From assembly GCA_947471745.1 (NCBI GenBank), contig CANJKZ010000267.1, forward strand, positions 823,001-887,000: a stretch of 64,000 nucleotides of DNA, written 5' to 3'. Under the pieces are notes generated by a model. It saw only the letters and a list, made by a program, of their open reading frames with translations. It made no database searches and was not told the DNA's origin. Shown here piece after piece: positions 1-11,600 of this stretch; positions within the stretch are counted from its first letter, which is position 1; each line of letters opens with the position of its first letter. The DNA is from Closterium sp. Naga37s-1 (Eukaryota > Streptophyta > Zygnematophyceae > Desmidiales > Closteriaceae). The translations under genes were made by a program, and so were the position numbers.

Positions 1-94
1 CGAAGAAACACACAGAGCGAGATTCGTTTATTTTAACACCTATCTTACAGAATCGTACAGGGTGTTGGTGGCAGAGAGCGAGCAGCGAGCTCAC

Positions 95-3000
95 CACAGA
101 ATCTGCCACCAAAGCGGTGGTTGGGCGGGCAGACGCAGGTGTAGTGCAGGGTGCCACTGTCAATGCATGTTCCCGCCAGACAAGGGTTGACTCTGTCGCG
201 GCCACACACGCCCACTGGCAGGGAGGGGACACACACAAGAAGCAGAGGATGGCAAGAAGTGGAGGGGAGTCGAGGATACAAGATGGGAAACCATCCGTGG
301 GGCAGGACAGGGCAGAGGAGACGAGGAGCGTAGCGATTGCCAATATTGAAAAGTCTTTGATCAAACAACGCACGTGCACACGTGAGTGAAGCCAGCTCTC
401 CACAGCCACCCCCTCTCGTGAGAGCCCAGATCAGTTTTAGCGTGTATGGATGGTAGGAGGGCGAACGACTGGGGTGAAGCTTACTGGCTGAGCTTTGTGA
501 GTCTGGGTACTCAGAAGGAGCCTTGCTGTTGGTGTCGCTGGCAGGGGGTGGGCTGTATTCGGCATCCACGCAAATCTGCAATGAAAGATGCACCACATAC
601 AAAGGCACACAAGAATGGAGAACGGGGATTATATGAAGCCACGGTATATGTCGGCAGTATGTAGATGAGGGCTTGCTGTGATTGTATGCATTGGGCTCAA
701 ATATATCTGGCAGCTGGCGAGATCGATACATCCTACAAAATGAATCGTCTCAGAAACTACACATGCATCCACCATCAATGCAGAAACCGGCACACTTATC
801 AGTAAATCGTCAGACTTACAGGATCATTGCTGCCCTGGGAATCGCGGAAGGAGAGCCAGGGATTGAGCCTGCAGAGGTCCATGAGGGTGATTCCAAAGTA
901 TGTGGCGACCTTCTTGAAGTTGACGACTTTGCTGATTTTTCCCTCCTCCACAAATGTGGGCCCAGCCTTGGCTGGGTTGCGCTCCACACACAGAGAGTGG
1001 AACGCAGGGAGGGGTGTGGCGCAGTTAACGCCGGGGTTGATCGTCTGCAGGTTTTCATTGGAAATGTCGAGAAGCTGAGCCACGGAGGAGCAGGTGTCAT
1101 CCTGTGGGAAGGGGGAATACAAGAGAGCGGGTTGAGCAGAAAAGGGGTGATCCATGCAAGATGGAGTAGTGGAATGCTGGAATATTTTGGAAAAATGAGC
1201 ATCACTTGCTAGTGCGAAGGATGGTGCGATGTGAATGCGTGGGAGGGGGAGTGAAGGTGAAGAGAGTGCAGGGGGGAATTGCTGTGCACATGGTGCCACG
1301 GATACCTTCTCAGTTATCCATGCACGATGCATGGGATGCTCTGTTACCAGATAAAAGCTGAGCTGAACACGTGAAACTCACAGGCTGGATGTGGTAGAAG
1401 GCCGTGCAGGGTTGTTGCCTCTCATACACCAGCAGCTCCCGACCTTGAGAAAGAGGAACGGAGCAGTCGATACCCTGGAGGGGAAGTAAGTGAGAGAGGG
1501 AGAGTGTGAGAGAGAAGCAATTACCGCGGAAGCTATTATCCACGCTACTCGGACTTACCTGGAGCAGCACACATCCCCTCTATGGCTACTGGAGTCCACG
1601 GCAGGTGCAGCAGCCCTCCTCACTCAACTCGGCTCCACCCCCAGCTGTTGGCGTTGCTCCCACTATTTGAGCCATCCTTGCCCGGACTGGTTACCCCTGC
1701 AACTCTCCCTGTCCGTCTCGCTGCAGCTGAGCCAGACCTCCCTCCAGACGCCCTCCCCACTCTCACCCAACGCCGGGAGGGTGCAGACGCAACGAAAGGC
1801 CCTATCGCTGGCCGTCCACACAGATCGCTACGGCGAGCTTCTCGAGCAGAGAAGACGGATGGAGCTGAAATCGCTGATGGGACACACCTAGCGGCTGATG
1901 TCGCCGATAGGCCTAGGAGCAGGGGACCGGCTGATGGCCAATCCCCTTACCTACAATCTGCGCCTCTCTGCAGCCAACTTCGCCTCTGCCCTGCCTTTCC
2001 GACTCGGCCTACCTCAAGAAGTGCCAGGAGCATGCGACTGCCGCGACCAAACTGCAATACTGGACACAAGCCCCCCCAAGCACCTGCTGCGGTGCGGAAC
2101 GGGGAAAGGGCGCACAGGGACGCACCATGGCCTGCGCAACGAATGCGTCAGAATCGCGGCCGACTCTGGCTTCGCCGCACAGTGGGAGACGACACTGTCT
2201 GTACACCCCCGTAGAGGGACTGAAGGTTGACATGGCCATCCGTGGAGGGACTGAAGGCTGCCATAGCCATCCGCCACCTCGACTCTGAGCTGGTCTGGAT
2301 CTGTGATGGCACGGTCACAGACCCAGTCTCCAGCCAAGACCCCCCAGCGTATTGCGGCGCGGGCTGGGCGGTAAGGATAGCGGCTTCCAGGGCGAAGGAG
2401 CACAAGTACCGCCACTGATCGGATTGGGTGGGGTTCAAGTTCAATGAAGGCCATGGCAGCCGATACTTACGGGCTACTGCTCCCCCGTGGTGTTCGAGTT
2501 CCTCCCCCCTCTGTGCCGACCTGGCAACCAAAAGACTCCACGACGCGGAGCCCTCCTCCGCATGCTCAAGAGAGGTGTATTGAGTTGCAGTTTTAGTGAT
2601 CATGTGGTCTGAGGTAACATGGTGCAGGTCCCACCTCGTTCATGGCAGTGAATTCGCCTTGCGTGAGGCCATAAACGGTGTACACGTCCTTGCACCTCCA
2701 GTCGCTGCCTTGGACAGTTATCCACGAAGTTTCCTCCGTATTCTGATCTGCACACGCCCAACAGTTATAGTGAAGATTCTACATACGTGGACAACTACAA
2801 TTGAGAAGACCATCACAATTACCAGAGTCGGTCATCGCAACACATCTGAGAAAATACACAGATTGAGTCTCTGTTTCTGAACAACTGTTTTTAGCATAAA
2901 GAATCGTATGGAGTGTTGATAGAGAGAGCGAGCAGCGAGCTTACCACAAGAGTCGCCAAGAGAGCGGTGGTTGGGCTGGCAAATGCAGGTGTAACTCTGG

Positions 3001-3456
3001 GTGCCGCCATCTATGCACGTGCCTGCCCGACAAGGGTTGACTCTGTCGCGGCCACACACGCCCACTGGCAGGGAGGGGACACACACAAGAAGCAGAGGAT
3101 GGCAAGAAGTGGAGGGGAGTCGAGGATACAAGATGGGAAACCATCCGTGGGGCAGGACAGGGCAGAGGAGACGAGGAGCGTAGCGATTGCCAGTATTAGA
3201 AACAACGGTGCTCTCCACGGGCACAAAACATTGATATAGATTCTCTTGTTCTAAGGCCAGCTCACCACAGCAACCCTCTTGTGTGGAAGCCCAGAACGCT
3301 TATTGCGCGTATGGTCAAAAGGATGACGCACAACAGCATTGGGTCTTACTGCTAGAACTCTCGGAGACAAAATGCTCACATCCTGATGTGTCGCTGGCAG
3401 TTGCTGCTATTCGGGAGACGCAGCGGGTGGACTTCACTGCCAGGGGCAGCTTGTAT
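95..3456 (-). repeat. Duplicated exon pair within the LysM/EGF gene (485-575 + 95-214 versus 3350-3456 + 2945-3064)
   Basis: Each copy has a Ser/Thr-rich exon ending in phase 1, followed by a 120-bp EGF-like exon that starts and ends at the same codon positions. The intron just upstream of the EGF exon (about 182-343 and 3032-3193) is essentially identical between copies, while the EGF exons differ. This points to a recent duplication or gene conversion of the intron. Confidence 0.75.
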
Positions 3457-4216
3457 CTGGGCACGGGGAGGGCAGAGTGAGTGCAAGCAAGGGTCGTTGG
3501 TGAGGCGGGGAGTGAGGAAGCGGCACTAGTAAGCGCATCAAAACAGAAAAGAGGGAGAACCGAACGCTAACCTCTGCTTGCCTCGCTCTAGAATGTCCAC
3601 CGCCTCTCCTTTGCACCCAGAAGTTTGGAAGAACTCGATCGTCTTGCAAGAAATCTGGCCACCCTGCTGCCACGACACCTGCATCTCCCTCTCCCCACCA
3701 GCAACAGCCTTCCTGTCGGCTGGAATGGCGACACATCGGCGGAGCGGGTAGAAGGTGAAAGCGCGGTTGCTGATGGTCATCAGCGTGCCCACCAGCGGCT
3801 TCTGGGCTCCCACGCCCTCCAGGTGACTCGCTGCGAGAATGGGAGCACGTGAGAGGCGAGAGTGTTGCACGAGTGTGGGAATGAGCACGTGTCGGGCACG
3901 GGGCCACGGCACCAGTGCACCTCTCTCTCCCCACCAGCAACAGCCTTCCTGTCGCCGGGTGTGGGAATGAGCACGTGTCGGGCACGGGGCCAAAGGGCGT
4001 GTGACTCAGCCGCCAAAGTCGGCCCGACTTGGCTTGGGGTTGAGAGGTACTGGTGTGGTGCACGTGGTCCGGGCGCATTCTCGCGCGAGGTGTATTGGAA
4101 CTGGTGTGAGCATGATGAAATGCGAGCATGGGTGCAAGATGAGCGCATGAGCGCGCACGATACGTACCAGCTACAACGATGACGAAGGCGAGCAGCGCAA
4201 GCGCGGCCTTCCCCAT
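95..4216 (-). CDS. Secreted LysM/EGF-like protein, 5' part of gene; 3' end lies beyond position 1
   Basis: Reading leftward, exons with GT-AG borders are 4168-4216, 3572-3830, 3350-3456, 2945-3064, then 1382-1474, 820-1101, 485-575 and 95-214. Exon 1 encodes a signal peptide (MGKAALALLAFVIVVA). The first four exons join in phase. The last four also join in phase. An exon is missing between the two groups, where a LINE fragment sits, so this may be one interrupted gene or two. The 1382-1474/820-1101 junction gives a LysM core (DDTCSSVAQLLDISNENL) and a second LysM-like stretch (YFGITLMDLCRLNPW). Exons 2945-3064 and 95-214 encode EGF-like modules (NPCRAGTCIDGG, TCICQPNH). LysM modules bind chitin or peptidoglycan sugars, so an extracellular wall or microbe-sensing role is inferred. 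No membrane segment or kinase domain is visible. Confidence 0.72.
1560..2590 (+). mobile_element. Degenerate 3' fragment of a LINE-type (non-LTR) retrotransposon ORF2
   Basis: Plus-strand frames broken by shifts read GDRLMANPLTYNLRLSAANF, then a CCHC-like cluster (CDC, later HLLRCG), HHGLRNECVRIAADSGF, and a tail with GLKAAIAIRHLD, VTDPVSS and SRAKEHKYRH. This order resembles the region after the reverse transcriptase in plant and algal LINE ORF2 proteins, a zinc knuckle followed by a restriction-endonuclease-like segment. No RT motifs are present, so it is a 5'-truncated, frameshifted relic. It lies antisense inside the LysM/EGF gene. Both boundaries are approximate and the family call is by pattern only. 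Confidence 0.5.
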
Positions 4217-4241
4217 GATGCTGTCGCACGAGGTCGAGCAC

Positions 4242-4811
4242 TCTTAGGATCGTAAACGCCTTAGTCGGCAATAGTCTACTTGCTATTGCTTATCGTGTTC
4301 TCCACGATCTCACGAATCCAATGATATGCGCAGCTCTGCTTGAAGTTGTCAATACACACTTCAGCAATTTTCAGAATCTGATTGGTTTCAATGTTGTCCA
4401 ATGTTGTGATTTCCAGAATGAGTACAAGCAGTTTTATGGTCATGCAAGACACAAAATGCGATTCGTAACTTCACTTGTTTCCCAAGTAACCGCGTGCGCC
4501 TCGTTTCACCCCGAGTCGCACACGGAACCGAACCGAATTCGGTGAACACTCCTCAAGACCGAATCTGGAACCTTCTCGAACGCGCCTTGGTCTCAGACCA
4601 CAATTTCCCCCGTCGATCTCATCCTCGATGCTTCTCCTTCTCTCTTCCTCCATTTCTTTGGTTCCTTCTCGATTTCTCTCCCGCTTCTCACGCCGTAGGC
4701 TGATTTCCACCGTTTCACCTAGAATCATCCACGCGCTTCCATTTCGCCGTCATTCCGCCGTCGTAGAGACTTTCGCCATAGGTTCCGTGGTTGGGCGAAC
4801 CAACCCTAACA
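4242..4811 (-). repeat. 3' LTR of the gag-only Copia element
   Basis: This 570-bp repeat matches 6950-7519. It is the downstream LTR because the gag frame reads right to left. It begins with TCTTAGGATCG on the plus strand. Confidence 0.92.
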
Positions 4812-4820
4812 ATCTCCCCT
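4812..4820 (-). other. Polypurine tract
   Basis: The minus strand reads AGGGGAGAT directly against the inner edge of the 3' LTR, the expected plus-strand primer of an LTR element. Confidence 0.75.
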
Positions 4821-4883
4821 GTGGTTCGTCAACCACGAACTCCACTCGCACTCCTCCCCTGCTCCTTGTAGCCTTCACAGGGT

Positions 4884-6848
4884 CTAGGTCGGCTTCACAC
4901 TCCCCTGCAGCTCCTGCACCTTGAACCTCTGCTTACGTGTCTTGAAGTTGAGCGCCTTGACATCCAAACCTTGAGAGATTTTCTTAAGCCTCTCACTTCT
5001 CCTCGGCATCTTTACACCCAACACCTCTCGGGTCTCGTACCCTTCAACGCGTTCATCCTCCTTAAGCACTTGCCCCTTTGCAGTTGCATTCGCCTTTGAT
5101 CCTTTCACCATGATGTCCCCTTTCACAGCTTCAACTCCCACACACTTCGCATTTACTGCTTCATCTTCAACCACGATCGCTGCTGCAAAAGTGTTGACAT
5201 CGTCTCCATCTCCACCGTTTACTGCTGCTGCCTCCATGGTCACTATCTCCTCTTCCTGCTTCACTGCTGCCTCCACACTCGCAGCCATATCATCCGAGTC
5301 CTCACTCTCATCATCCTCAGTAGACTCAGGATCCTCATAAATCTCATCCTTATCGTTCGTCGCGACCAAGTTCATCTCATAGAACCCATCACTGAAGTAA
5401 CCATCAGCATACTTCTCCCACTCAGGACCAAACACTGTAACCTCGCCACTGTCATAAAATATCTTGCAACCCAAGTCATCAAGCTGTGACTGACTGACCA
5501 AGTTCACCTTCAAATCCGCAACTAGCAGCACACTCTCCAGTTTCACCTTTCCATACGGACTCTGCAGCACCACGTCACCCTCTCCTGTCACTGGTAACTT
5601 CCCACTGTTACCTTGCAGTATATAATCCTCACTCGACTCCCTCTCATTCTCCATCCAATCTGACCTGAACGTCATGTGACGCGTGCATCCGCTGTCCATG
5701 AACCACGCCCTCTTCTCACGTCCATCTGTCTGAGCCTCCTTCGGTAAACGCACCACGTTCGCGAGATGCGCTCCTCCCAAAATCACATCCTCCTTTTCCG
5801 CTTCCACTGCATTCGCCTTTGTCGCCAGATTCCTCTGCTGCGACGGACCCTTGTAGCTCCTGCTGTTCGGATTGGAGTAGCACTCTGCGGCACGATGCCC
5901 GTAGCGCCCACAATAATCACACTTGCCGCCAAAACCTCGTTTCTGCTGCCACCCCGCTCCTGCATTTTCTCCTTTCTCGTTCTCCATCGCTTTGCCCTTA
6001 TAGTTTCTGCTTCGCGGGTTCTCGTAGCAATTTATCGCCTTATGCCCGCGCTTTCCACACTGGTAGCATGCTCCAAACGCCTTCGTGGCATTCACCATAC
6101 CCGGCCTCTCCTCGTCGAATTCCTTAGCTGCAGCTGCTGCTTTCTTTTTCCTCATCTCCTTCACCGTCTCAAGCGACTGCAGAATCTTCTGCAGCTTCAT
6201 CAAACTCTCCGGCGGTTGGTACGTAAACATACCGATGTCGGATTCCCACTCCTTAGGAAGGCCTTGGATGATATAGTCAATCATCTCATGCTCCGTCTCC
6301 GCGGCTCCCATCACCCGCAAATCGTCGTTGTAGCTTTTCGCCCTGTTGATGTAGGTGATGATTTTCTCGCCTTTCTCCATGCTCAGCATCAGCAGCTGCT
6401 TCCGAATCGCCTTCTTGTTGACATCGTTCGTACCCATGTACGTGGACTCTAGGTACTCCCACGCTCGCTGTGCAGAGTTCAGCTCCCCTGCAAACTGGTC
6501 CAAATCCACTGCGATTCCATCGGCAACTGAATGACAAAGCTGAAAGAACGCTTGCTTACTTTGCTTTTTAAACGCCGCTATTTTCTCCTTCGTATCCGTC
6601 GTGGAAGGCGCAACTCCCTCCATCGTCTCCTCATCGGGGCGGTAGTACGGCAAGAGGTCCACCTCCTCTGCCCTTCGAATGAACTTCTTCCGCCACACGT
6701 TGTAGTTGCTCCCGTTGAAGCGCTGGGCTTCACTGAGCCCGATCGTCGGTTTCGCCACCAATCGGCCACTCGCAAGGGCCTCGAGAAGAGCCTTCAACTG
6801 CGGGTCTCCAAGACTCACACTGGAATCCGAACTCGCCTCGTCTCCCAT
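4884..6848 (-). CDS. Copia-type Gag-protease polyprotein
   Basis: This 654-aa frame begins MGDEASSDSS. Residues 30-260 form a Copia Gag (RFNGSNYNVWRKKF, later IDYIIQGLPKEW). Two zinc knuckles follow at about residues 259-275 (CYQCGKRGHKAINC) and 308-325 (CDYCGRYGHRAAEC). An aspartic protease motif, WFMDSGCTRHM, lies near 385. The last 150 residues are acidic low-complexity sequence and then a basic tail, with no GAG-pre-integrase HHRLGH motif or integrase. It would package RNA into particles and possibly process Gag, but cannot copy or integrate DNA. The frame is uninterrupted, which suggests it is still under selection or very young. Confidence 0.88.
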   Translation of the reverse strand: MGDEASSDSSVSLGDPQLKALLEALASGRLVAKPTIGLSEAQRFNGSNYNVWRKKFIRRAEEVDLLPYYRPDEETMEGVAPSTTDTKEKIAAFKKQSKQAFFQLCHSVADGIAVDLDQFAGELNSAQRAWEYLESTYMGTNDVNKKAIRKQLLMLSMEKGEKIITYINRAKSYNDDLRVMGAAETEHEMIDYIIQGLPKEWESDIGMFTYQPPESLMKLQKILQSLETVKEMRKKKAAAAAKEFDEERPGMVNATKAFGACYQCGKRGHKAINCYENPRSRNYKGKAMENEKGENAGAGWQQKRGFGGKCDYCGRYGHRAAECYSNPNSRSYKGPSQQRNLATKANAVEAEKEDVILGGAHLANVVRLPKEAQTDGREKRAWFMDSGCTRHMTFRSDWMENERESSEDYILQGNSGKLPVTGEGDVVLQSPYGKVKLESVLLVADLKVNLVSQSQLDDLGCKIFYDSGEVTVFGPEWEKYADGYFSDGFYEMNLVATNDKDEIYEDPESTEDDESEDSDDMAASVEAAVKQEEEIVTMEAAAVNGGDGDDVNTFAAAIVVEDEAVNAKCVGVEAVKGDIMVKGSKANATAKGQVLKEDERVEGYETREVLGVKMPRRSERLKKISQGLDVKALNFKTRKQRFKVQELQGSVKPT

Positions 6849-6935
6849 GTCGTAGGCGTGAACGACTCCTCTTCTCCACTAATTTCACTTAGCGCACCAA
6901 GTGAATTCACGACGATCGACGAGCCCGTTCGTCAA

Positions 6936-6947
6936 GCTCTGATACCA
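6936..6947 (-). other. Primer-binding site for initiator-Met tRNA
   Basis: The minus strand reads TGGTATCAGAGC, the classical complement of the tRNA-iMet 3' end, two bases inside the 5' LTR. Confidence 0.9.
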
Positions 6948-6949
6948 GT

Positions 6950-7519
6950 TCTTAGGATCGTAAACGCCTTAGTCGGCAATAGTCTACTTGCTATTGCTTA
7001 TCGTGTTCTCCACGATCTCACGAATCCAATGATATGCGCAGCTCTGCTTGAAGTTGTCAATACACACTTCAGCAATTTTCAGAATCTGATTGGTTTCAAT
7101 GTTGTCCAATGTTGTGATTTCCAGAATGAGTACAAGCAGTTTTATGGTCATGCAAGACACAAAATGCGATTCGTAACTTCACTTGTTTCCCAAGTAACCG
7201 CGTGCGCCTCGTTTCACCCCGAGTCGCACACGGAACCGAACCGAATTCGGTGAACACTCCTCAAGACCGAATCTGGAACCTTCTCGAACGCGCCTTGGTC
7301 TCAGACCACAATTTCCCCCGTCGATCTCATCCTCGATACTTATCCTTCTCTCTTCCTCCATTTCTTTGGTTCCTTCTCGATTTCTCTCCCGCTTCTCACG
7401 CCGTAGGCTGATTTCCACCGTTTCACCTAGAATCATCCACGCGCTTCCATTTCGCCGTCATTCCGCCGTCGTAGAGACTTTCGCCATAGGTTCCATGGTT
7501 GGGCGAACCAACCCTAACA
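6950..7519 (-). repeat. 5' LTR of the gag-only Copia element
   Basis: This is the upstream copy of the 570-bp LTR. The same-length copy at 4242-4811 differs by a few substitutions. Confidence 0.92.
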
Positions 7520-8622
7520 AGCACACGCTGATGGGCTGCAGCGGAGAAGGCTGTTGGGATCGATAACACTGACAGCGCGGACGAGGATGGCCGACAATGC
7601 GGGACTCGCGGATCGGTGCGAAAGCCTCAATCGCAACTTGAATAGGCAGCGCCGAAAAACGGGTGGTAGTAGAGTCACAGACACGGGGGCGTTGGTGCTA
7701 ACTGGTGCACAGGCGAGAGACTTTTGAGAATTCTCAAAAGTCACAGGCGAGAGAAGCTCTGGTAGAACGAAAGCCCATGCTCACTATAACTTATAGCGAC
7801 CCTTGAAGGGCGTCAGCGACTGCAGAGTGAGTGGGACTCCGCATGCCGCGCGAAGCTGGACCTGTCACGGTGACGGGGAGATGCGCACCTACTATAGGCA
7901 CGCGACCCGTGGGCCGTGGGGCATTGTTGCGGAAGATGGCACAGAGAAATGCGCAGTCTGAGAAACGCGTTCCAGAAACGCGTTACTTGGGCTTCTATTG
8001 GGTGTCCGTATGCTGCGTGCAGACGCTACAATGGGTATTGGTCGAAGGGGAATGGATCGCGTTAGGGCAAGTCCAGCGCATTTGTCCCTTGTTCGTTCTG
8101 TACGGTTTCTCTCGTTGCGTCACGGTACATAACATTGAATGTTGAAAACCGCTGTGCACCGTCTGGAATCGTCTTGCGCCAGGACGTTGAAGGGTGAGCG
8201 AGCGTATGCGATGGGTTCGCCCTCGGGTTTTGTCATTATTTCAATATTCGTTGACTTAAAGAGGTTTACCCTGGTCCGGAAAGGTTCAAAGCGGTGAAAG
8301 GAATGAACCGCTCTTGAACTTGGTTGACCGTATCAAACCGCGTTAAACAAACCCTGAACCAGAAAGTGTGACTGTCCTTGATGGCAGCGAAGTCGAACGA
8401 AAGCTGACAGCGCAGAAGGCGGGGGCGTGGAACATTGCTTGATGGATAGGGCCTGAAACGTATTATATGAATGGTATCATATGAATCATATGTATGCTTC
8501 AATTGTACTGAGTATGCAAGTGCATATCGGATCCTGCTCACCTTTCCAGCCTGACCAGGCTCGCTATGTGCTGTTGCTCACATCTCACGACGCCGTCTCA
8601 ATCTCCTGCCGCTCGCGCCATC
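7520..8622. promoter_or_regulatory. Intergenic region between divergent genes; probable shared upstream region
   Basis: Removing the Copia insertion places this about 1.1-kb stretch between the LysM/EGF gene (minus) and the CbbY-like gene (plus), so it presumably holds both promoters. I see a 24-bp palindrome at 7719-7742 flanked by direct repeats, and no convincing gene. A 104-codon open frame at 7831-8145 shows no recognisable domain. No clear TATA box could be assigned. Confidence 0.35.
7719..7742. repeat. Perfect 24-bp palindrome centred on GAATTC
   Basis: Arms start GACTTTTGA and meet at GAATTC. The palindrome is bounded on both sides by the direct repeat ACAGGCGAGA (7709-7718 and 7743-7752), like a target-site duplication. 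Confidence 0.9.
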
Positions 8623-11600
8623 ATGGCTCCCGCCACCGCCATTGCTCCCGCGCCCGCCTTCCGCCCTCCCGTCAACGCTCCCCTTCCCGCGCGATTCCGA
8701 GCGTTTCCCCCGCTCGCCGCCATTCCCCCGCTCGCCGCCATTCCCGCAGTGAGCCCCGCTGGAGTCCAGCGCTGCATTGCCGCCGCAAAGAGCGCTTTCG
8801 CAACGAGAGGCGACGTCGCGTTGCGAATGGAAGTGCGACGAGGAGGCGCTCCGTCCTCGTCGCCGTCGTTGTCGTCAGCGAGCAGCGCGCGTCGTATCCC
8901 GCGGGAAATTGCGGCTCGCGCTGCGCAGCACTCCGTCGTCGCGGCGGCGGGGGATGCGGCGAGCCTGCCCGAGGCGCTGCTGTTCGACTGCGACGGCGTG
9001 TTGGTTGACACGGAGAGGGACGGCCACCGCGTGTCGTTCAACCAGGCATTCGAGGAGGTGAGGTGGCACAGGGAAGGGGAAGGGGAGGGCGGAGGGTATG
9101 CGTGCTGTGAGGCTGTCGGTCGGGTGCTGGTGCACACGGAGAGGGACGGCCACCGCGTCTCCTTCAATCAGGCGTTCGAGGAGGTGAGAGCGTTGCACAG
9201 GAGGAGGGGAGGGCATGGGAGGGGAGCGATATACGTGCTGTGAGGCTGTGGTCAATTGCTCGTGGACACGGAGAGGGGTGGCCACCGCGTGTCGTTCAAC
9301 CAGGCAATCCACGAGGTACGGGGGCTAGGAGTGTGAGAGTGAGGGCGACGGGAGGGGAGAGAGAGAGAAAGACGTCATGACGGAAAAGGCAAACGACCAG
9401 ATTGGGGGTCCGAAGGTTTTTCGGTCCGAAGGTTTTCCTGCCAAAATGTTTGCAGAAAGGCTGCGAAAGGTGTACAAAAAAACTGCACGCCCAACTTCGA
9501 CACTTGGGCGACATTGGTTGCACCGAAAGGCCTACTCACGAAAAGGGTACTGCAAACTGACCTGAGCGTCCGTCAGTCGGTGTGTCGTGTCGGGCGGTCA
9601 AACGCGATTGCCAGCGGTTACTCAAGGTGACATGGACAGGGGGATGGGGATGTGACGGCTGTGTGTGAGAAAGATGGCACGGGAGACGTGTCTCTTTATG
9701 ACATGAAACCTGCTTAGGCCGGCACCAACCCACCACCTCTCTCCACGTCCTCTCTCCTCTGCTGCCCTCTCTCCTCTGCTGCCCTCTCTCCTCTGCTGCC
9801 CTCTCTCCCCTGCTACCCTCTCTCCTTGCACTCAAGATTGCACCGACCAACGCCCCCTCTGCTCGTCCTCTCTCCCCTATCCCATGCTGTTGTGCTGTCC
9901 TGTGCTGCTGCGCTGCTGCACTCGCTCCTTGTCACAGAAAGGGCTGGGGGTCACGTGGGATGTGCCGCTGTATGGCGAGCTGCTCAAGATTGGAGGCGGC
10001 AAGGAGCGGTACGCATCGGGCTCTCTGCATTGCATCGCATTGCGTTGCATTAGTGGCATCGAATCACATTTCGTCACATTGCATCATCACCTCTCAAATA
10101 ATTTACCAAGTGCCTGCATGCGAGGCGCCAATTCCCAGGAACAATGTCTTCGCAATCCCTCGGAAACCAAACCTCTTCGGTTCTCTCAACTCGACTCGGT
10201 GGGCTGCTCTGGCCCAGGCAGCCCCCACCCCACCAACCTGTTGGGACGAGTAGGCCTCCTGGCTGCCCCCCACAGGAGCAAGCCGTGTATGTTTTTTGAG
10301 AATTCTGAAAAAACATACACCCCACCAACCTGTCGGGACGAGTAGGCCTCCTGGCTGTCCCCCACAGGAGCAAGCCAGCGCCCCTCAACGTCTTCTTGCT
10401 TGCTTCCCTCTCTTCGCCCCTCGCTCCCCTCTCCTCCTGCCTTCCTCCTCTCTCCTCCTTCATCCGCCCAGCATGACTCACTACTTCAATCAAGTGGGCT
10501 GGCCGCAAGCAGCCCCCACGGAACCCTCAGAGAGAGCAACCTTCGTGGTCCCTCTGCTCCATAAGAGCAAGACGAAGCTCTTCAATGCCTCCTTGCACAA
10601 CCTCTCTCCTCTCCCCCTCCCTCCCCCCTCTTCTTCCCCTCCCAGCATGACTCACTACTTCAATCAAGTGGGCTGGCCGCAAGCAGCCCCCACGGAACCC
10701 TCAGAGAGAGCAACCTTCGTGGTCCCTCTGCTCCATAAGAGCAAGACGAAGCTCTTCAATGCCTCCTTGCACAACCTCTCTCCTCTCCCCCTCCCTCCCC
10801 CCTCTTCTTCCCCTTCCCAGCATGACTCACTACTTCAATCAAGTGGGCTGGCCGCAAGCAGCCCCCACGGAACCCTCAGAGAGAGCAACCTTCGTGGTCC
10901 CTCTGCTCCTTAAGAGCAAGACGAAGCTCTTCAATGCCTCCTTGCACAACCTCTCTCCCCCTCCCTCCCCCCTCTTCTTCCCCTTCCCAGCATGACCCAC
11001 TACTTCAATCAAGTGGGCTGGCCGCAAGCGGCCCCCACGGACCCCTCAGAGCGAGCGGCCTTTGTGGCGGGGCTGCACAAGAGCAAGACAGCACTCTTCA
11101 TGCAGCTCGTGGAGACGGGTGCCCTGCCGCTGCGACCAGGTGTCGCACGGTGAGTGTGATGATTGTACGTGCTTTGCAGGTACTGTGTGACCGTGTGCAC
11201 TCTATGCCTCTCTGAACGTACAACTGACTTCCCTTCATGGATCTCGTGGAGACGGGTGCCCTTCCCCTGCGACCGGGTGTCGCACGGTGGGTGTGATTGT
11301 ATGTTCTGGTACTGTGTGACTGTGTGACTGTGTTTCTGAGCACCTATAACTGTGAGGCTCCACAAGAGCAAGACGACAGTCTTCATGGATCTCGGGGAAA
11401 CAGGGTCACTGCCGCTACGGCCAGGCGTGGCATGGTGAGTCGAAGGTACTGTGCGCCTATGACTGTGCGCCTATGACTGTGCGCCTATGACTGTGCGCCT
11501 ATGACTGTGCGCCTATGACTGTGCGCCTATGACTGTGCGCCTATGACTGTGCGCCTATGACTGTGCGCCTATGACTGTGCGCCTATGACTGTGCGCCTAT

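Larger units (their letters stand above)
4242..7519 (-). mobile_element. Non-autonomous Copia LTR element carrying only gag-protease (TR-GAG type)
   Basis: Two 570-bp LTRs (4242-4811 and 6950-7519) enclose one long minus-strand frame. On the minus strand the LTR starts TGTTAGGG. The insertion is bounded by the 5-bp duplication AGCAC at 4237-4241 and 7520-7524. The primer-binding site and polypurine tract are in the expected places for minus-strand transcription. Integrase, RT and RNase H are absent, so mobility must be supplied in trans. The LTRs differ at few sites, so insertion is recent. The 3' LTR ends about 20 bp upstream of the ATG of the LysM/EGF gene (4216), which has the same orientation, so read-through could drive that gene. 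Confidence 0.92.

Noticed and set aside
7831..8145. Small gene of 104 codons upstream of the CbbY gene
   Set aside because: No domain, no clear codon bias, and it lies in the presumed promoter region; kept only as a remark.
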